Assembly: GCF_001528745.1 (NCBI RefSeq)
Contig: NZ_BCNS01000120.1
Coordinates: 1-57,513, forward strand
Direction: 5' to 3'
DNA from: Marinobacterium profundum
Lineage (GTDB): Bacteria; Pseudomonadota; Gammaproteobacteria; Pseudomonadales; Balneatricaceae
Length of the DNA stretch: 57,513 bases
Shown piece after piece: positions 18,394-31,145 of the stretch; the stretch's first letter is position 1, and every line of letters begins with the position of its first letter. Below the pieces are notes generated by a model, which was given only the letters and a program-made list of their open reading frames with translations, was not told the DNA's origin and searched no databases. Position numbers and translations under genes: made by a program.

Positions 18394-19548
18394 GTGTCGC
18401 AGTCACTGCGTATCGGCATTGTTGCCGGAGAGGCTTCGGGGGACATCCTGGGAGCCGGTCTGATTGAAGCGCTGCGCCGGCGCTTCCCTGATCTTGAAGT
18501 CGAAGGTATCGGCGGTGATCTGATGATCGCCGCGGGCTGCCGTTCGCTTTATCCGCTGGAGCGCTTGTCGGTAATGGGGCTGGTCGAGGTGCTCGGCCGA
18601 TTGCCTGAACTGATGGGCATTCGCCGCAACCTGCGTCACCACTTCACCAGTACGCGTCCGCATCTGTTTATCGGTATAGACGCGCCGGACTTTACCCTTA
18701 ATCTGGAAGGCAGGCTGCGCCGTGCAGGTATCCCTACTGTGCATTATGTCAGCCCATCGGTCTGGGCCTGGCGGCGCAAGCGCGTGTTCAAGATTTTGCA
18801 GACCACTAATCTGATGCTGACGCTGTTTCCATTTGAGGCGCGTTTTTATCAGGAAAATGGCCAGCGTGTCTGCTTTGTCGGCCATCCGCTGGCCAGCCAG
18901 ATTCCGCTGCGGCCCGATACCGCCGAGGCGCGGACGCAGCTCGGCCTGGCGGTGACGGATGAGGTCGTGGCCTTGCTGCCAGGCAGTCGTGGCGGCGAGC
19001 TTAAGTATCTGGCACGGCCTTTCCTGGAAACGGCCCGCTGGCTCAAACAGCGCCGGCCGCAGTTGCGTTTTGTGCTGCCGGCGGCGAACGAAACCCGTCT
19101 GCAGACGCTGCGCGAGCTAATCGACACAGAGTTCGCCGATTTGCAGGTTGAACTGTGTTTGAAGCAGTCACGCACCCTGATGCAGGCGGCGGACGTGATC
19201 CTGATTGCCTCGGGCACCGCGACCCTGGAAGCCATGCTGCTGAAAAAGCCCATGGTAGTGGCCTATCGCATGGCCGGGTTGACGCACCGGATACTGTCAC
19301 GGCTGATAAAGAGCCGCTTTATTTCGCTGCCGAATCTTTTGGCCGATGCGCCCCTGGTGCCTGAAGTGCTGCAGGATGAGGTGCGCCCGGAGATCCTGGG
19401 GCCGCTGTTATTGCAACAGCTGGAAGATCCGGCCCATGCCGCCATGCTGCGTGAGCGTTTCGCCGAGATACACGAGGCGCTCAACTGCGATGCAGACGAG
19501 CGCGCGGCCGATGCGATCATGCAGCTGCTTGTCGACAGGTCACTCTGA
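18394..19548 (+). CDS. lpxB: Lipid-A-disaccharide synthase
   Basis: A 384-residue GT19 glycosyltransferase. It begins RIGIVAGEASGDILGAGL, then has GIGGDLMIAAG, the membrane-associated IDAPDFTLNLEGRLRRAGI region and YVSPSVWAWRRKR. The C-terminal half includes LPGSRGGELKYL and SGTATLEAMLLKKPMVVAYR. It joins UDP-diacylglucosamine and lipid X to make the lipid A disaccharide. Start is GTG 18394; the stop directly abuts the rnhB ATG. Confidence 0.96.
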   Translation: MSQSLRIGIVAGEASGDILGAGLIEALRRRFPDLEVEGIGGDLMIAAGCRSLYPLERLSVMGLVEVLGRLPELMGIRRNLRHHFTSTRPHLFIGIDAPDFTLNLEGRLRRAGIPTVHYVSPSVWAWRRKRVFKILQTTNLMLTLFPFEARFYQENGQRVCFVGHPLASQIPLRPDTAEARTQLGLAVTDEVVALLPGSRGGELKYLARPFLETARWLKQRRPQLRFVLPAANETRLQTLRELIDTEFADLQVELCLKQSRTLMQAADVILIASGTATLEAMLLKKPMVVAYRMAGLTHRILSRLIKSRFISLPNLLADAPLVPEVLQDEVRPEILGPLLLQQLEDPAHAAMLRERFAEIHEALNCDADERAADAIMQLLVDRSL

Positions 19549-20166
19549 ATGCAGTTGCAGGAACTGGATTTCTTTGGCGCAGAACAGGGTGCCGACAAGC
19601 ATGTAGTCGGTGTCGATGAGGTTGGGCGTGGCCCCCTGGTCGGCAATGTGGTGGCTGCCGCCGTAATTCTGGATCCGGCACGCCCGATCCAGGGGCTGGC
19701 GGACTCCAAGGCGCTGAGCGAAAAGAAACGCCTGGCGCTGTATGGCGAAATCTGTGACAAGGCTCTGTCCTGGTGTGTGGCCTCGGCCAGCCCCGCAGAA
19801 ATTGATGAACTGAATATTCTGCATGCCACCATGCTGGCGATGCAGCGCGCGGTGGCAGGATTATCGGTAAGGCCCGACTTTGCCCTGATAGACGGCAATC
19901 GCTGCCCGCGGCTGGCCTGTCCGAGCGAGGCCGTGATCAAGGGTGATGCCAAGGTACCGGCGATCAGTGCCGCCTCGATTATTGCCAAGGTGGTGCGCGA
20001 TCAGGAAATGGCTGACTTGCACCGTATGCATCCCGACTATGGTTTTGCGCAACACAAGGGTTACCCGACGCCGGCCCATCTGGCCGCGTTGCGCCGTCTG
20101 GGGCCCCTGCCTGAATATCGCCGCAGTTTTCGCCCCGTGCGTGAGCTGCTGCAACCCGGAGACTGA
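19549..20166 (+). CDS. rnhB: Ribonuclease HII
   Basis: A 205-residue RNase HII with the signature [14 protein letters not shown] (Asp-Glu of the metal site, about residue 20), the DGNRCP loop and the later D in [11 protein letters not shown]. It cleaves RNA in RNA/DNA hybrids and single ribonucleotides in duplex DNA. It begins immediately after the lpxB stop with no spacer and is followed 6 bases later by dnaE. Confidence 0.96.
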   Translation: MQLQELDFFGAEQGADKHVVGVDEVGRGPLVGNVVAAAVILDPARPIQGLADSKALSEKKRLALYGEICDKALSWCVASASPAEIDELNILHATMLAMQRAVAGLSVRPDFALIDGNRCPRLACPSEAVIKGDAKVPAISAASIIAKVVRDQEMADLHRMHPDYGFAQHKGYPTPAHLAALRRLGPLPEYRRSFRPVRELLQPGD

Positions 20167-20172
20167 GACCCC

Positions 20173-23100
20173 ATGGCGACACCCCAATTCGTTCACCTGC
20201 GCCTGCATACCGAATACTCCCTGGTTGATGGACTGGTACGGGTCAAGGAAGCGGTCGCGGCGGCCAAGGCGGCGGGTATGCCGGCGGTGGCGGTGACCGA
20301 TCAGAGCAACCTCTTCGCCACCATCAAGTTTTACAAGGCTGCGCTGAACGCTGGCATAAAACCGATTTGTGGCGTCGATGTGCACGTCATGAACGAGTCG
20401 GATCCGGCGGGTGAGCCCCATCGCATGACGTTGCTGGTGCGCAACGGCAAGGGTTATCGCAACCTGATGGAGCTGGTGTCCCAGGCTTATGCCGAAGGTC
20501 AGAATATCGTGGGTGAAAAGGCAATTCTGAAGAAAGCCTGGATTCGCGAACGCTCGCAAGGCCTGATTGCACTGTCCGGCGGTCGTCTGGGGGAAGTGGG
20601 TCGGGCCATGCAGTCGGACAAGGCATCGCCTATTGCCGTGCTGCGCGAGTGGATGGAGATATTCCCGGATAACTATTATCTGGAGGTGCAGCGCACTGGG
20701 CGCCAGGGTGAGGAAGATCTGGTGCATGCCAGTGTTGCCATGGCCCACGAAACCGGCTGCCCGCTGGTTGCTACCAATGAGGTGATGTTCCTCAAGGCGG
20801 AGGATTTTGACGCCCACGAGGCGCGTGTCTGCATCAACCTCAGTCGTACCCTGGACGATTCCCGCAGGCCGCGGGATTACAGCGATCAGCAGTATTTCCG
20901 CTCGGCGGCGGAGATGCAGGAGCTGTTCGCCGATATTCCGGAAGCGCTGGCCAACAGTGTCGAAATCGCCCGGCGCTGCAATATAGAAATTGAGCTTGGC
21001 ACTTATTATCTGCCGCGCTTCCCGGTGCCTGAAGGCATGCTGATGGATGACTACTTCCGTCAGGTGAGCTTCGATGGCCTGGAGGAGCGGCTCGAGATAC
21101 TGCTTGATCGCAAGGATCCGGAGTACGACGCCAAGCGCCAGCTGTATATAGACCGGCTCGAGTTCGAGCTCGAGATCATCATTCAGATGGGCTTTCCCGG
21201 CTACTTCCTTATCGTTATGGACTTTATCAAATGGGGTAAGGAAAACGGCGTACCGGTGGGGCCTGGGCGTGGTTCGGGTGCCGGCTCCCTGGTGGCCTAT
21301 GCACAGAAGATCACCGATCTGGATCCGCTGGAATATGACTTGCTGTTCGAGCGCTTCCTGAATCCTGAACGTGTCTCCATGCCCGACTTCGATATCGACT
21401 TCTGCATGGATAACCGCGACAAGGTGATCGACTACGTGGCCCGCACCTACGGTCGCGATGCGGTCTCCCAGATCATCACCTTCGGCACCATGGCGGCCAA
21501 GGCGGTGGTGCGCGACGTTGCCCGTGTGCAGGGCAAACCCTTTGGCCTGGCGGACCGGCTGTCCAAGCTGATTCCGTTTGAAGTCGGCATGACGCTCGGC
21601 AAGGCCTGGGAGCAGGAATCCCAGCTGCGTGAATTCGTAGAGTCCAGCGAAGAAGCGCAGGAAATCATGGAGATGGCCTACAAGCTGGAAGGGGTGACCC
21701 GTGGTGTCGGCAAGCATGCCGGCGGCGTGGTTATAGCACCGACCAAGCTGACGGACTTCGCCGCTACCTACTGCGATGAGGCGGGCGAGGGCCTGGTAAC
21801 CCAGTTCGACAAGAACGATGTCGAGGAGGCCGGGCTGGTGAAGTTCGACTTCCTGGGGCTGCGGACCCTGACGATCATCGACTGGGCGCTGAAAACGATC
21901 AACAAGATCCGCGTGCCGGCCGGTGAAGCGCCGCTGGATATTACGCTGATCGACCTGGAAGACAAAACTACATTCGACTTGCTGCAAAGCGCCGAAACGA
22001 CGGCGGTGTTCCAGCTTGAATCCAGCGGCATGAAGGATCTGGTTCGCCGCCTCAAGCCCAGCCGCTTCGAGGATATAGTTGCTCTGGTGGCCCTGTTCCG
22101 ACCGGGGCCGCTGCAGTCGGGCATGGTGGACGACTTTATCAACCGCAAGCACGGCCGCGCCGCTATGGCCTGGCCGCACGTGGATTATCAGCTCGACAGC
22201 CTGCAGCCGGTACTGGAGCCGACCTACGGCATCATCCTGTACCAGGAACAGGTCATGCAGATCGCCCAGGTCATGGCGGGTTATACGCTTGGCGGTGCCG
22301 ACATGCTGCGCCGAGCCATGGGCAAGAAAAAACCCGAAGAAATGGCCAAGCAGCGCGCCATCTTCCTGGAGGGTTGTGAACAACAGGGTATCGACCGCGA
22401 TCTGTCGGGCAATATCTTTGATCTGGTGGAAAAATTCGCCGGCTACGGCTTTAACAAGTCCCACTCTGCCGCCTATGCGCTGGTATCCTATCAAACCGCC
22501 TGGCTCAAGGCGCATTACCCTGCGCCCTTTATGGCGGCGGTTATTTCCTCCGATATGCAGAACACCGAGAAGGTGGTCATCTTTATCGAAGAGTGCCGCA
22601 ACATGGGGCTGGCCCCAACGGTGCCGGATGTAAACAGCAGTGAATACATGTTTACCGTTAACCCGGCCGGGGAAATAGTTTATGGCCTGGGTGCGGTCAA
22701 GGGCGTGGGTGAAGGCCCCATCGATGCCATAGTGCAGGCGCGCCAGGACGGGCAGGGCAATTTCAAGGATATTTTCGATTTCTGCCAGCGTGTGGGTGCC
22801 CGCAAACTCAATAAACGCGTAATGGAAGCACTGGTGCGCTCCGGTGCGCTGGATCGCCTGGGCGCGAGCAGGGCTATGCTGTTCGAGGCCATTCCCGATG
22901 CCCTCAAGGCGGCGGACCAGAGCGCGCGCAATCAGGACGCCGGCATGTTCGATCTGTTCGGTGAAATGCCAGTGGAAGAGGCACGGGATCCCTATGCCGA
23001 CTACACTCGGGTACGCGAATGGACCGACAAGGAACGCCTGACCGGCGAAAAGGACACCCTGGGGATTTATCTGACCGGTCACCCTATTGATGAGTACCAG

Positions 23101-23667
23101 AAGGAGCTGAGTCACTTTATCAGCAAGAAAATTTCCGAGGTGCAGCCGGCCCGGGGGCGTCAGCAGAAAATGGCGGGTCTGGTGGTAGACCTGCGGCTAA
23201 AGAAAACCAAGAAGGGCGACTCGCTCTGTTTTGTGACCCTGGATGATCGCAGTGGTCGCATCGATGTGACCCTCTACGGTGAAGCCTACGAATTGGCACG
23301 CAGCAAGCTGAACAAGGATGCGGTACTGATCATGGAAGGCGAAGTGCTGCAGGATGACTACAACGGGGGGCTCAAGGTCAAGGGCAGTCGGGTGATGGAT
23401 ATCAGCGAGGCCCGGGCGCAGTACGCCCGCTGTCTGGAGATTAGTGGTGACAGCCAGAGCCTCGGTGGCCGCCGGTTGCGCGAGCTGGTCGAGGTGCTGA
23501 AGAGTCATCGCGGCAACGGCAGTATGGCGGTGACGCTGCGCTACAGACGTTCCGATGCCGAGGCTTGTCTGCCCTTTGGTGACAGCTGGAAGGTGCAGGC
23601 CAGTGACGACCTGGTACTCAAGCTGCTGGACCGCTTTGGTGCAGGGGCGGTGGCACTGCGCTATTAA
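20173..23667 (+). CDS. dnaE: DNA polymerase III alpha subunit
   Basis: The 1164-residue replicative polymerase has an N-terminal PHP domain (HLRLHTEYSLVDGL), the catalytic palm with PDFDIDFCMDNRDKVIDYV (the paired catalytic Asp residues), the GPGRGSGAGSLVAYA loop, the fingers and HhH region with GYGFNKSHSAAYALVSYQTA, and a C-terminal OB domain with LCFVTLDDRSGRIDVTLYG. It is close to the E. coli length. It is at the end of the lpx operon, with accA downstream, as in most gammaproteobacteria. Confidence 0.98.
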   Translation: MATPQFVHLRLHTEYSLVDGLVRVKEAVAAAKAAGMPAVAVTDQSNLFATIKFYKAALNAGIKPICGVDVHVMNESDPAGEPHRMTLLVRNGKGYRNLMELVSQAYAEGQNIVGEKAILKKAWIRERSQGLIALSGGRLGEVGRAMQSDKASPIAVLREWMEIFPDNYYLEVQRTGRQGEEDLVHASVAMAHETGCPLVATNEVMFLKAEDFDAHEARVCINLSRTLDDSRRPRDYSDQQYFRSAAEMQELFADIPEALANSVEIARRCNIEIELGTYYLPRFPVPEGMLMDDYFRQVSFDGLEERLEILLDRKDPEYDAKRQLYIDRLEFELEIIIQMGFPGYFLIVMDFIKWGKENGVPVGPGRGSGAGSLVAYAQKITDLDPLEYDLLFERFLNPERVSMPDFDIDFCMDNRDKVIDYVARTYGRDAVSQIITFGTMAAKAVVRDVARVQGKPFGLADRLSKLIPFEVGMTLGKAWEQESQLREFVESSEEAQEIMEMAYKLEGVTRGVGKHAGGVVIAPTKLTDFAATYCDEAGEGLVTQFDKNDVEEAGLVKFDFLGLRTLTIIDWALKTINKIRVPAGEAPLDITLIDLEDKTTFDLLQSAETTAVFQLESSGMKDLVRRLKPSRFEDIVALVALFRPGPLQSGMVDDFINRKHGRAAMAWPHVDYQLDSLQPVLEPTYGIILYQEQVMQIAQVMAGYTLGGADMLRRAMGKKKPEEMAKQRAIFLEGCEQQGIDRDLSGNIFDLVEKFAGYGFNKSHSAAYALVSYQTAWLKAHYPAPFMAAVISSDMQNTEKVVIFIEECRNMGLAPTVPDVNSSEYMFTVNPAGEIVYGLGAVKGVGEGPIDAIVQARQDGQGNFKDIFDFCQRVGARKLNKRVMEALVRSGALDRLGASRAMLFEAIPDALKAADQSARNQDAGMFDLFGEMPVEEARDPYADYTRVREWTDKERLTGEKDTLGIYLTGHPIDEYQKELSHFISKKISEVQPARGRQQKMAGLVVDLRLKKTKKGDSLCFVTLDDRSGRIDVTLYGEAYELARSKLNKDAVLIMEGEVLQDDYNGGLKVKGSRVMDISEARAQYARCLEISGDSQSLGGRRLRELVEVLKSHRGNGSMAVTLRYRRSDAEACLPFGDSWKVQASDDLVLKLLDRFGAGAVALRY

Positions 23668-23713
23668 AGCAGGCCGCTACCTGGTCATGTGCGGGGTGGT
23701 TATCACAGGACTC

Positions 23714-23742
23714 AACGGGTAGAATTGCCCGTTTGTTGTTCT
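23714..23742 (+). terminator. Possible terminator between dnaE and accA
   Basis: AACGGG and CCCGTT form a 6-bp stem with an 8-base loop, followed by TGTTGTTCTT. It begins 47 bases after the dnaE stop; accA starts 50 bases further on. A short stem makes the call tentative. Confidence 0.35.
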
Positions 23743-23791
23743 TCAACAATGATCTTCAAGTAACCGAATTGCAGAGCGGAAGCAGACGCGA

Positions 23792-24748
23792 ATGAACCCG
23801 AATTACCTCGAATTCGAACAGCCCATCGCTGAACTGGAAGCGAAGATCGAAGAGCTGCGTCATGTCGGCGATGACAGCGACATCAACCTGTCGGAAGAGC
23901 TTGGCAAGCTGAAGGATAAGAGTCGCAGTCTGACTGCGTCCATCTTCTCCAATCTGTCCGCCTGGCAGGTTTCGCAGCTGGCGCGCCATCCCAAGCGCCC
24001 CTATACACTCGATTACGTAAGACACCTGTTCGATGATTTTGACGAAATCCACGGCGATCGGCATTTTTCAGATGATGCCGCCATCGTCGGTGGCATCGCC
24101 CGGCTGGACGGCAAGCCGGTAGTCGTTATCGGTCATCAAAAAGGCCGCGAGACCAAGGAAAAGATTCGTCGCAACTTCGGCATGCCCCGCCCTGAAGGTT
24201 ACCGCAAGGCGCTGCGCATCATGGAGATGGGCGAGCGTTTCAAAATGCCGGTGCTTACCTTTATTGATACCCCGGGTGCCTATCCCGGTATCGATGCCGA
24301 AGAGCGCGGTCAGTCCGAGGCCATCGCTTTCAATCTGGCGAAGATGTCCTGTCTGAAAACGCCTATTATCTCCACTGTTGTGGGTGAGGGCGGTTCCGGC
24401 GGCGCCCTGGCAATTGGTGTCTGTGACAAGCTGTTAATGCTGCAGTACTCCACCTACTCGGTTATTTCCCCAGAGGGCTGTGCGTCCATCCTGTGGAAAA
24501 GCGCTGAGCGGGCCGCCGATGCGGCCAAGGCCATGGGTATTACCTCCGGTCGTCTGCATGAGCTGGGTCTGGTGGATCAGGTCGTTAGCGAGCCGCTGGG
24601 CGGCGCGCACCGAGATCCTGCTTTGACCGCGGCCAATCTGAAGCTGGAACTGCTGACGGCGCTGGAAAAATTTGAAGCCCTGTCGATCGACGAGCTGCTG
24701 GAACGTCGCTACGAGCGACTGATGTCCTATGGCCTCAGCCGCGACTGA
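23792..24748 (+). CDS. accA: Acetyl-CoA carboxylase carboxyltransferase subunit alpha
   Basis: A 318-residue AccA starting [19 protein letters not shown]. It has the family blocks [37 protein letters not shown] and [20 protein letters not shown], and the oxyanion loop [15 protein letters not shown]. With AccD it moves CO2 from biotin to acetyl-CoA to give malonyl-CoA. It has the usual position between dnaE and tilS. Confidence 0.98.
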   Translation: MNPNYLEFEQPIAELEAKIEELRHVGDDSDINLSEELGKLKDKSRSLTASIFSNLSAWQVSQLARHPKRPYTLDYVRHLFDDFDEIHGDRHFSDDAAIVGGIARLDGKPVVVIGHQKGRETKEKIRRNFGMPRPEGYRKALRIMEMGERFKMPVLTFIDTPGAYPGIDAEERGQSEAIAFNLAKMSCLKTPIISTVVGEGGSGGALAIGVCDKLLMLQYSTYSVISPEGCASILWKSAERAADAAKAMGITSGRLHELGLVDQVVSEPLGGAHRDPALTAANLKLELLTALEKFEALSIDELLERRYERLMSYGLSRD

Positions 24749-24767
24749 TCGTATCTGAGGCACGGTA

Positions 24768-26096
24768 ATGCCAGCCGATGAGTTGCTGCAGGCGTTTGCG
24801 CGACAACTGGCTGAGCAGCATCATGTCCGGCGCTGGCTGATTGCCTATAGTGGCGGTCTGGATTCCCGGGTGCTGGTTGAACTGGCTGCCCGGGTGCTGG
24901 ACCCATCCCGTATTCTGTTGCTCCATGTCAATCACAAGCTGCAGGCCGAGTCTGATGCCTGGGCGGCGCACTGCGTGGCTCAGGCAAGGGCGCTGGGGCT
25001 GGCGATCCAGGTGCTTGAGGTTGCGCCTGCCTCAGCCTCAGAGGCGGATGCGCGCGACGCCCGTTACGATGCTTTCATCCGGCAACTTCGCCCGGGTGAC
25101 CTGCTGCTGCAGGGCCATCACAGCGATGACCAGGCTGAAACACTCTTGTTGCGCCTTATGCGCGGTGCCGGTCCCAAAGGTCTGGCGGGCATGCCACGCC
25201 AGCGTGCACTTGGCGAAGCGCAACTGCTGCGGCCGCTGCTGGATGTAAGGCGCGCTGAGCTGGAACGCTGGGCGCGGGAGCAGCGTTTAAGCTGGGTCGA
25301 AGATCCGTCCAACAGTGCGGTCGATTACGATCGAAATTTTATCCGTCACCGCGTTATGGCGCCGCTCATCGAGCGCTGGCCGGGCGTGCAGACTCGCATG
25401 GGTCTGAGCGCGGGTCTGCTGGATGAAAGTGTCGGGCTGCTGGAAGAACTGGCGCGGGATGATCTCGCTGCCTGTTGGGGATCGCAGGGCGGACTGACAG
25501 GCAAGGCGCTAAGTGTCCTGTCACCGCCGCGCCAGCGCAACCTGCTGCGCCATTGGCTGGCGGTTTCTAGTGGGGTCACCATTAATGGATCCTTGCTGGC
25601 GCGTATCGAGCAGGAAGTGCTGCAGGCCGGACCGGATAGGCAACCAGAGTTGAGTGTCGGCTCGTACAAGTTGCGTCGATATCGTGGAGACCTGTTCCTG
25701 CTGGCGCAGTCCCAGGCCGCCAGCGCTGAGAAGCTGGCGCAGATCAGGCTGGTGCCGGGTGATATGGCATTGCCGCACGGGCGTCTGTCGATTGTCACGG
25801 CCCGGGCTGACGAAAGCGTCATCCCGGCGCACCAAACGTCTGTTCTGCGCACGCTGGCGGGGCTGGCTTTACGCTACAGGCGTGAAGGCGAGCGCTGTCG
25901 CCCTTTGGGGCGCAGCGGCTCCCATCCGCTGAAAAAACTGTTTCAGGAGTACCAGGTGCTGCCCTGGCTACGCGATACATGGCCTCTGCTGGTGTGTGAC
26001 GATGAAATTGTTGCGGTGCCGGGTCTTTGGGTCTGTGACGGCTGGCAGGCTGAAGCCGGCGATGAGGGCTATAGTGCTGACTGGCATCCCGCTTAG
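24768..26096 (+). CDS. tilS: tRNA(Ile)-lysidine synthase
   Basis: A 442-residue N-type ATP pyrophosphatase. It has the P-loop YSGGLDSRVL (about 25-34), GHHSDDQAETLLLRLMRGAG (about 114-134) and the VEDPSN element, then the TilS substrate domains including GLALRYRREGERCRPLGRSG and LKKLFQEYQVLPWLRD. It makes lysidine at C34 of the AUA-reading tRNA-Ile. It follows accA by 19 bases. The stop is followed by a 245-base gap with tandem repeats before pyrG. Confidence 0.95.
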   Translation: MPADELLQAFARQLAEQHHVRRWLIAYSGGLDSRVLVELAARVLDPSRILLLHVNHKLQAESDAWAAHCVAQARALGLAIQVLEVAPASASEADARDARYDAFIRQLRPGDLLLQGHHSDDQAETLLLRLMRGAGPKGLAGMPRQRALGEAQLLRPLLDVRRAELERWAREQRLSWVEDPSNSAVDYDRNFIRHRVMAPLIERWPGVQTRMGLSAGLLDESVGLLEELARDDLAACWGSQGGLTGKALSVLSPPRQRNLLRHWLAVSSGVTINGSLLARIEQEVLQAGPDRQPELSVGSYKLRRYRGDLFLLAQSQAASAEKLAQIRLVPGDMALPHGRLSIVTARADESVIPAHQTSVLRTLAGLALRYRREGERCRPLGRSGSHPLKKLFQEYQVLPWLRDTWPLLVCDDEIVAVPGLWVCDGWQAEAGDEGYSADWHPA

Positions 26097-26127
26097 ACGC
26101 AGGTCTTGTGCAGCAGGCAGCTGGCGT

Positions 26128-26187
26128 AGCGTGACTGGGAACAACGTGTTTAGGTACAGCGTGATTCGGGGAAGCGTGTTTGGGTAA
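26128..26187. repeat. Four tandem imperfect 15-bp repeats
   Basis: Units at 26128, 26143, 26158 and 26173 follow a consensus near AGCGTGATTSGGTAM. They lie in the tilS-pyrG gap (26097-26341), which otherwise shows no gene. The period of 15 keeps reading frame on both strands, so an antisense open frame crosses it, but no coding signal supports that frame. Confidence 0.6.
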
Positions 26188-26233
26188 GGCGTTCGGCGCC
26201 TGAGGGGCAGGGGCGCGTGTCCGGCTGCAGTAA

Positions 26234-27967
<1,734 letters not shown>

Positions 27968-27989
27968 CGGTTTTCAGGATACATAATAA

Positions 27990-29303
<1,314 letters not shown>

Positions 29304-29305
29304 GC

Positions 29306-29474
29306 CTAGCAGCCTGTCGGACTTACCACTGATCTACTGCGGAAAAGCCGAATTTGGTCATTTTATGGGCTCTTTTTTGTTAAATAGAACCACTATTCGC
29401 CTCAAAAGAGCTCAAAAACTGCCGCAAACCGGTCTTTCCCTCGTTACGATAGGCCAAGTCCGACAGGCTGCTAG
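29306..29474 (+). mobile_element. 169-bp MITE-like element, copy 2
   Basis: Perfect inverted ends: CTAGCAGCCTGTCGGACTT at 29306 and its complement ending at 29474. Same length as, and closely similar to, the copy at 1452-1620 but in the opposite orientation. The flanking CTAG on both sides may be a 4-bp target duplication. There is no open reading frame of note. It lies between the eno stop and the eno terminator. Confidence 0.85.
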
Positions 29475-29508
29475 CTGCAGGTACACCTTTAGGGGACGTG
29501 CCTGTCGA

Positions 29509-29548
29509 CAAAACGCCCCGCTACCCCCAGGGTAGCGGGGCGTTTTTT
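29509..29548 (+). terminator. Strong intrinsic terminator of eno
   Basis: ACGCCCCGCTACCC and GGGTAGCGGGGCGT form a 14-bp GC-rich stem with a three-base loop and a T6 run. It is displaced about 205 bases from the eno stop by the inserted element. The rest of the eno-ftsB gap (29549-29769) shows no recognised feature and probably holds the ftsB promoter. Confidence 0.9.
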
Positions 29549-29784
29549 CCTTCAGCTGAATGGCTATATGCGTGATTTTTCCGCCTCTGTAGCCAAGTTG
29601 CCTGGTTGTCTTCGGTGAAGCCTTTGTCTGAGTCCTGTGGCGCAGGAGAAGAAGGGTAAGGCTGCGGATAGAGCCTGTTACATTCAGCTATTCCATTGTC
29701 AGGCAAAAGGATTCTCACGCGCCCTGTGCTGACAAATGTCATCTTTTCTGTCCGGCTAAGGTCGGGATTTTGCTGGAGTGTATC

Positions 29785-30078
29785 TTGTTTCGTTGGCTCA
29801 TAACCCTCCTGGTGGTGCTGGTGCTTGCACTGCAGTACCGTCTCTGGTTTGGCGAGGCGAATCTGCGGGAGGTGCTGGCGCTGCGCCAGGCCATCAGCAC
29901 GCAGCAGCAGGATAACGAAAAACTGCTGGAGCGAAATCGACAGCTAGAGGCTGAAGTACAGGACCTGAAAAAGGGCCTGGCCGCGCTGGAAGAGCGTGCC
30001 CGTAGTGAAATGGGCATGATTCGTGAGGATGAAACCTTTATTCAGTTGATTGAACCCCGTAGCGGATCCGCTCAATGA
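29785..30078 (+). CDS. ftsB: Cell division protein FtsB
   Basis: A 97-residue bitopic membrane protein: one N-terminal transmembrane helix (LITLLVVLVLALQYRLWFG) followed by a coiled coil (about 30-75, rich in Gln, Glu, Leu) and the RSEMGMIREDETFIQ segment typical of FtsB. It forms the FtsQLB divisome complex. The TTG at 29785 is taken as start because GGAG lies 6 bases ahead and the helix then begins at once; a TTG at 29770 is an alternative. It overlaps truD by 4 bases, so ispD and ispF, usual between these genes, are absent. Confidence 0.88.
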   Translation: MFRWLITLLVVLVLALQYRLWFGEANLREVLALRQAISTQQQDNEKLLERNRQLEAEVQDLKKGLAALEERARSEMGMIREDETFIQLIEPRSGSAQ

Positions 30079-31145
30079 CCCCTGATAATTTGCAGTTCCC
30101 CACCGATTTTCGCTGGCTCAATGGTGAGCCCAGAGTGAGCGCCGAGATACGGCACGAAAATGCCGATTTTCAGGTTTTCGAACAGCTCGGGTTTGAACCC
30201 GAGGGCGAAGGCGAGCACGTTTTTCTGTATATCCGCAAGAATGGCGAGAACACCGATTGGGTTGCCCGCCAGCTTGCGGGTTTCTGCCAGGTGTCACCGC
30301 GCGAAGTCAGTTATTCTGGCAAGAAAGATCGCCATGCCATTACCGAACAGTGGTTCTGTATCCGCCTGGGTGTGCACCGCAACATGACCTGGAGTCTGTT
30401 TGGCGGTGACAGCGTTGAAGTACTCAAGGCTGTGCGTCATCCGCGTAAACTTCGTCTGGGTGTGCACCGCAGCAATCGCTTTCGCCTGCGCCTTACTGAA
30501 GTGAGCGATATGGACGCGCTGGAACAACGCTTTTCCTTGTTGGCCGAAGGCGTGCCGAACTACTTTGGGGAGCAGCGTTTTGGTTTTGGATTTGGCAATA
30601 TTCAAAAGGGTGTTGCTCTGATTCGCGGTGAATTGAAAGAGCGTCAGCGCCACAAGAAAGGGCTGTACCTGTCGGCGGTGCGCTCCTGGCTGTTTAACCA
30701 CTTGCTGAGCCAGCGAATTGCCCAGGGTCGCTGGGCGAGCATTATGCCCGGCGATGTGCTGATGCTGGATGGTACCAACAGCTGTTTCGCGGCCGAGACT
30801 GAGCTGGATGACCTTGCGCTGCGTCTGGCCAGCGCCGATCTGGATCTGACCGGCCCCATGCCCGGCCTGGCCGGGCGTTTGCTGGGCGGTCAAGCGGCAA
30901 CCTGGGAAGCTGAAACTCTGGCTGATTGGCAGTCGCTGATCGATGATCTGACCCAGCTGGGGTTGCGCTCAGAACGTCGCAGTCTGCGGCTGCGGCCACA
31001 GGGACTTGCGATGCAACGCGAATCTGACCGACAATGCTGGCTTGAATTCGAGCTTCCAGCCGGTGCATTTGCCACCAGCGTACTTAGGGAGCTGTGCCAT
31101 TTTCGTGTATCGCGCCCCGCGCCAGGCCAGAGCACTGATGATTAA
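30075..31145 (+). CDS. truD: tRNA pseudouridine(13) synthase TruD
   Basis: A 356-residue TruD-family synthase. The catalytic block SYSGKKDRHAITEQWF (Asp of KKDRHA) is near residue 80, with NYFGEQRFGFG near 160, and the TruD insertion domain in the middle. It makes pseudouridine 13 in tRNA-Glu. It starts within the ftsB stop (ATGA-type overlap) and overlaps surE by 8 bases, so it is part of the ftsB-truD-surE-pcm run. Confidence 0.95.
   Translation: MTPDNLQFPTDFRWLNGEPRVSAEIRHENADFQVFEQLGFEPEGEGEHVFLYIRKNGENTDWVARQLAGFCQVSPREVSYSGKKDRHAITEQWFCIRLGVHRNMTWSLFGGDSVEVLKAVRHPRKLRLGVHRSNRFRLRLTEVSDMDALEQRFSLLAEGVPNYFGEQRFGFGFGNIQKGVALIRGELKERQRHKKGLYLSAVRSWLFNHLLSQRIAQGRWASIMPGDVLMLDGTNSCFAAETELDDLALRLASADLDLTGPMPGLAGRLLGGQAATWEAETLADWQSLIDDLTQLGLRSERRSLRLRPQGLAMQRESDRQCWLEFELPAGAFATSVLRELCHFRVSRPAPGQSTDD

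Noticed and set aside
19861-23115. Very long open frame (over 1000 codons) on the minus strand across rnhB-dnaE
   Set aside because: It is the antisense shadow of dnaE; the translation is rich in His, Gln and Arg, without any domain, while dnaE on the plus strand is complete.
26128-26187. CRISPR-like repeat array
   Set aside because: Units are contiguous 15-bp copies without spacers, and no cas genes are nearby.
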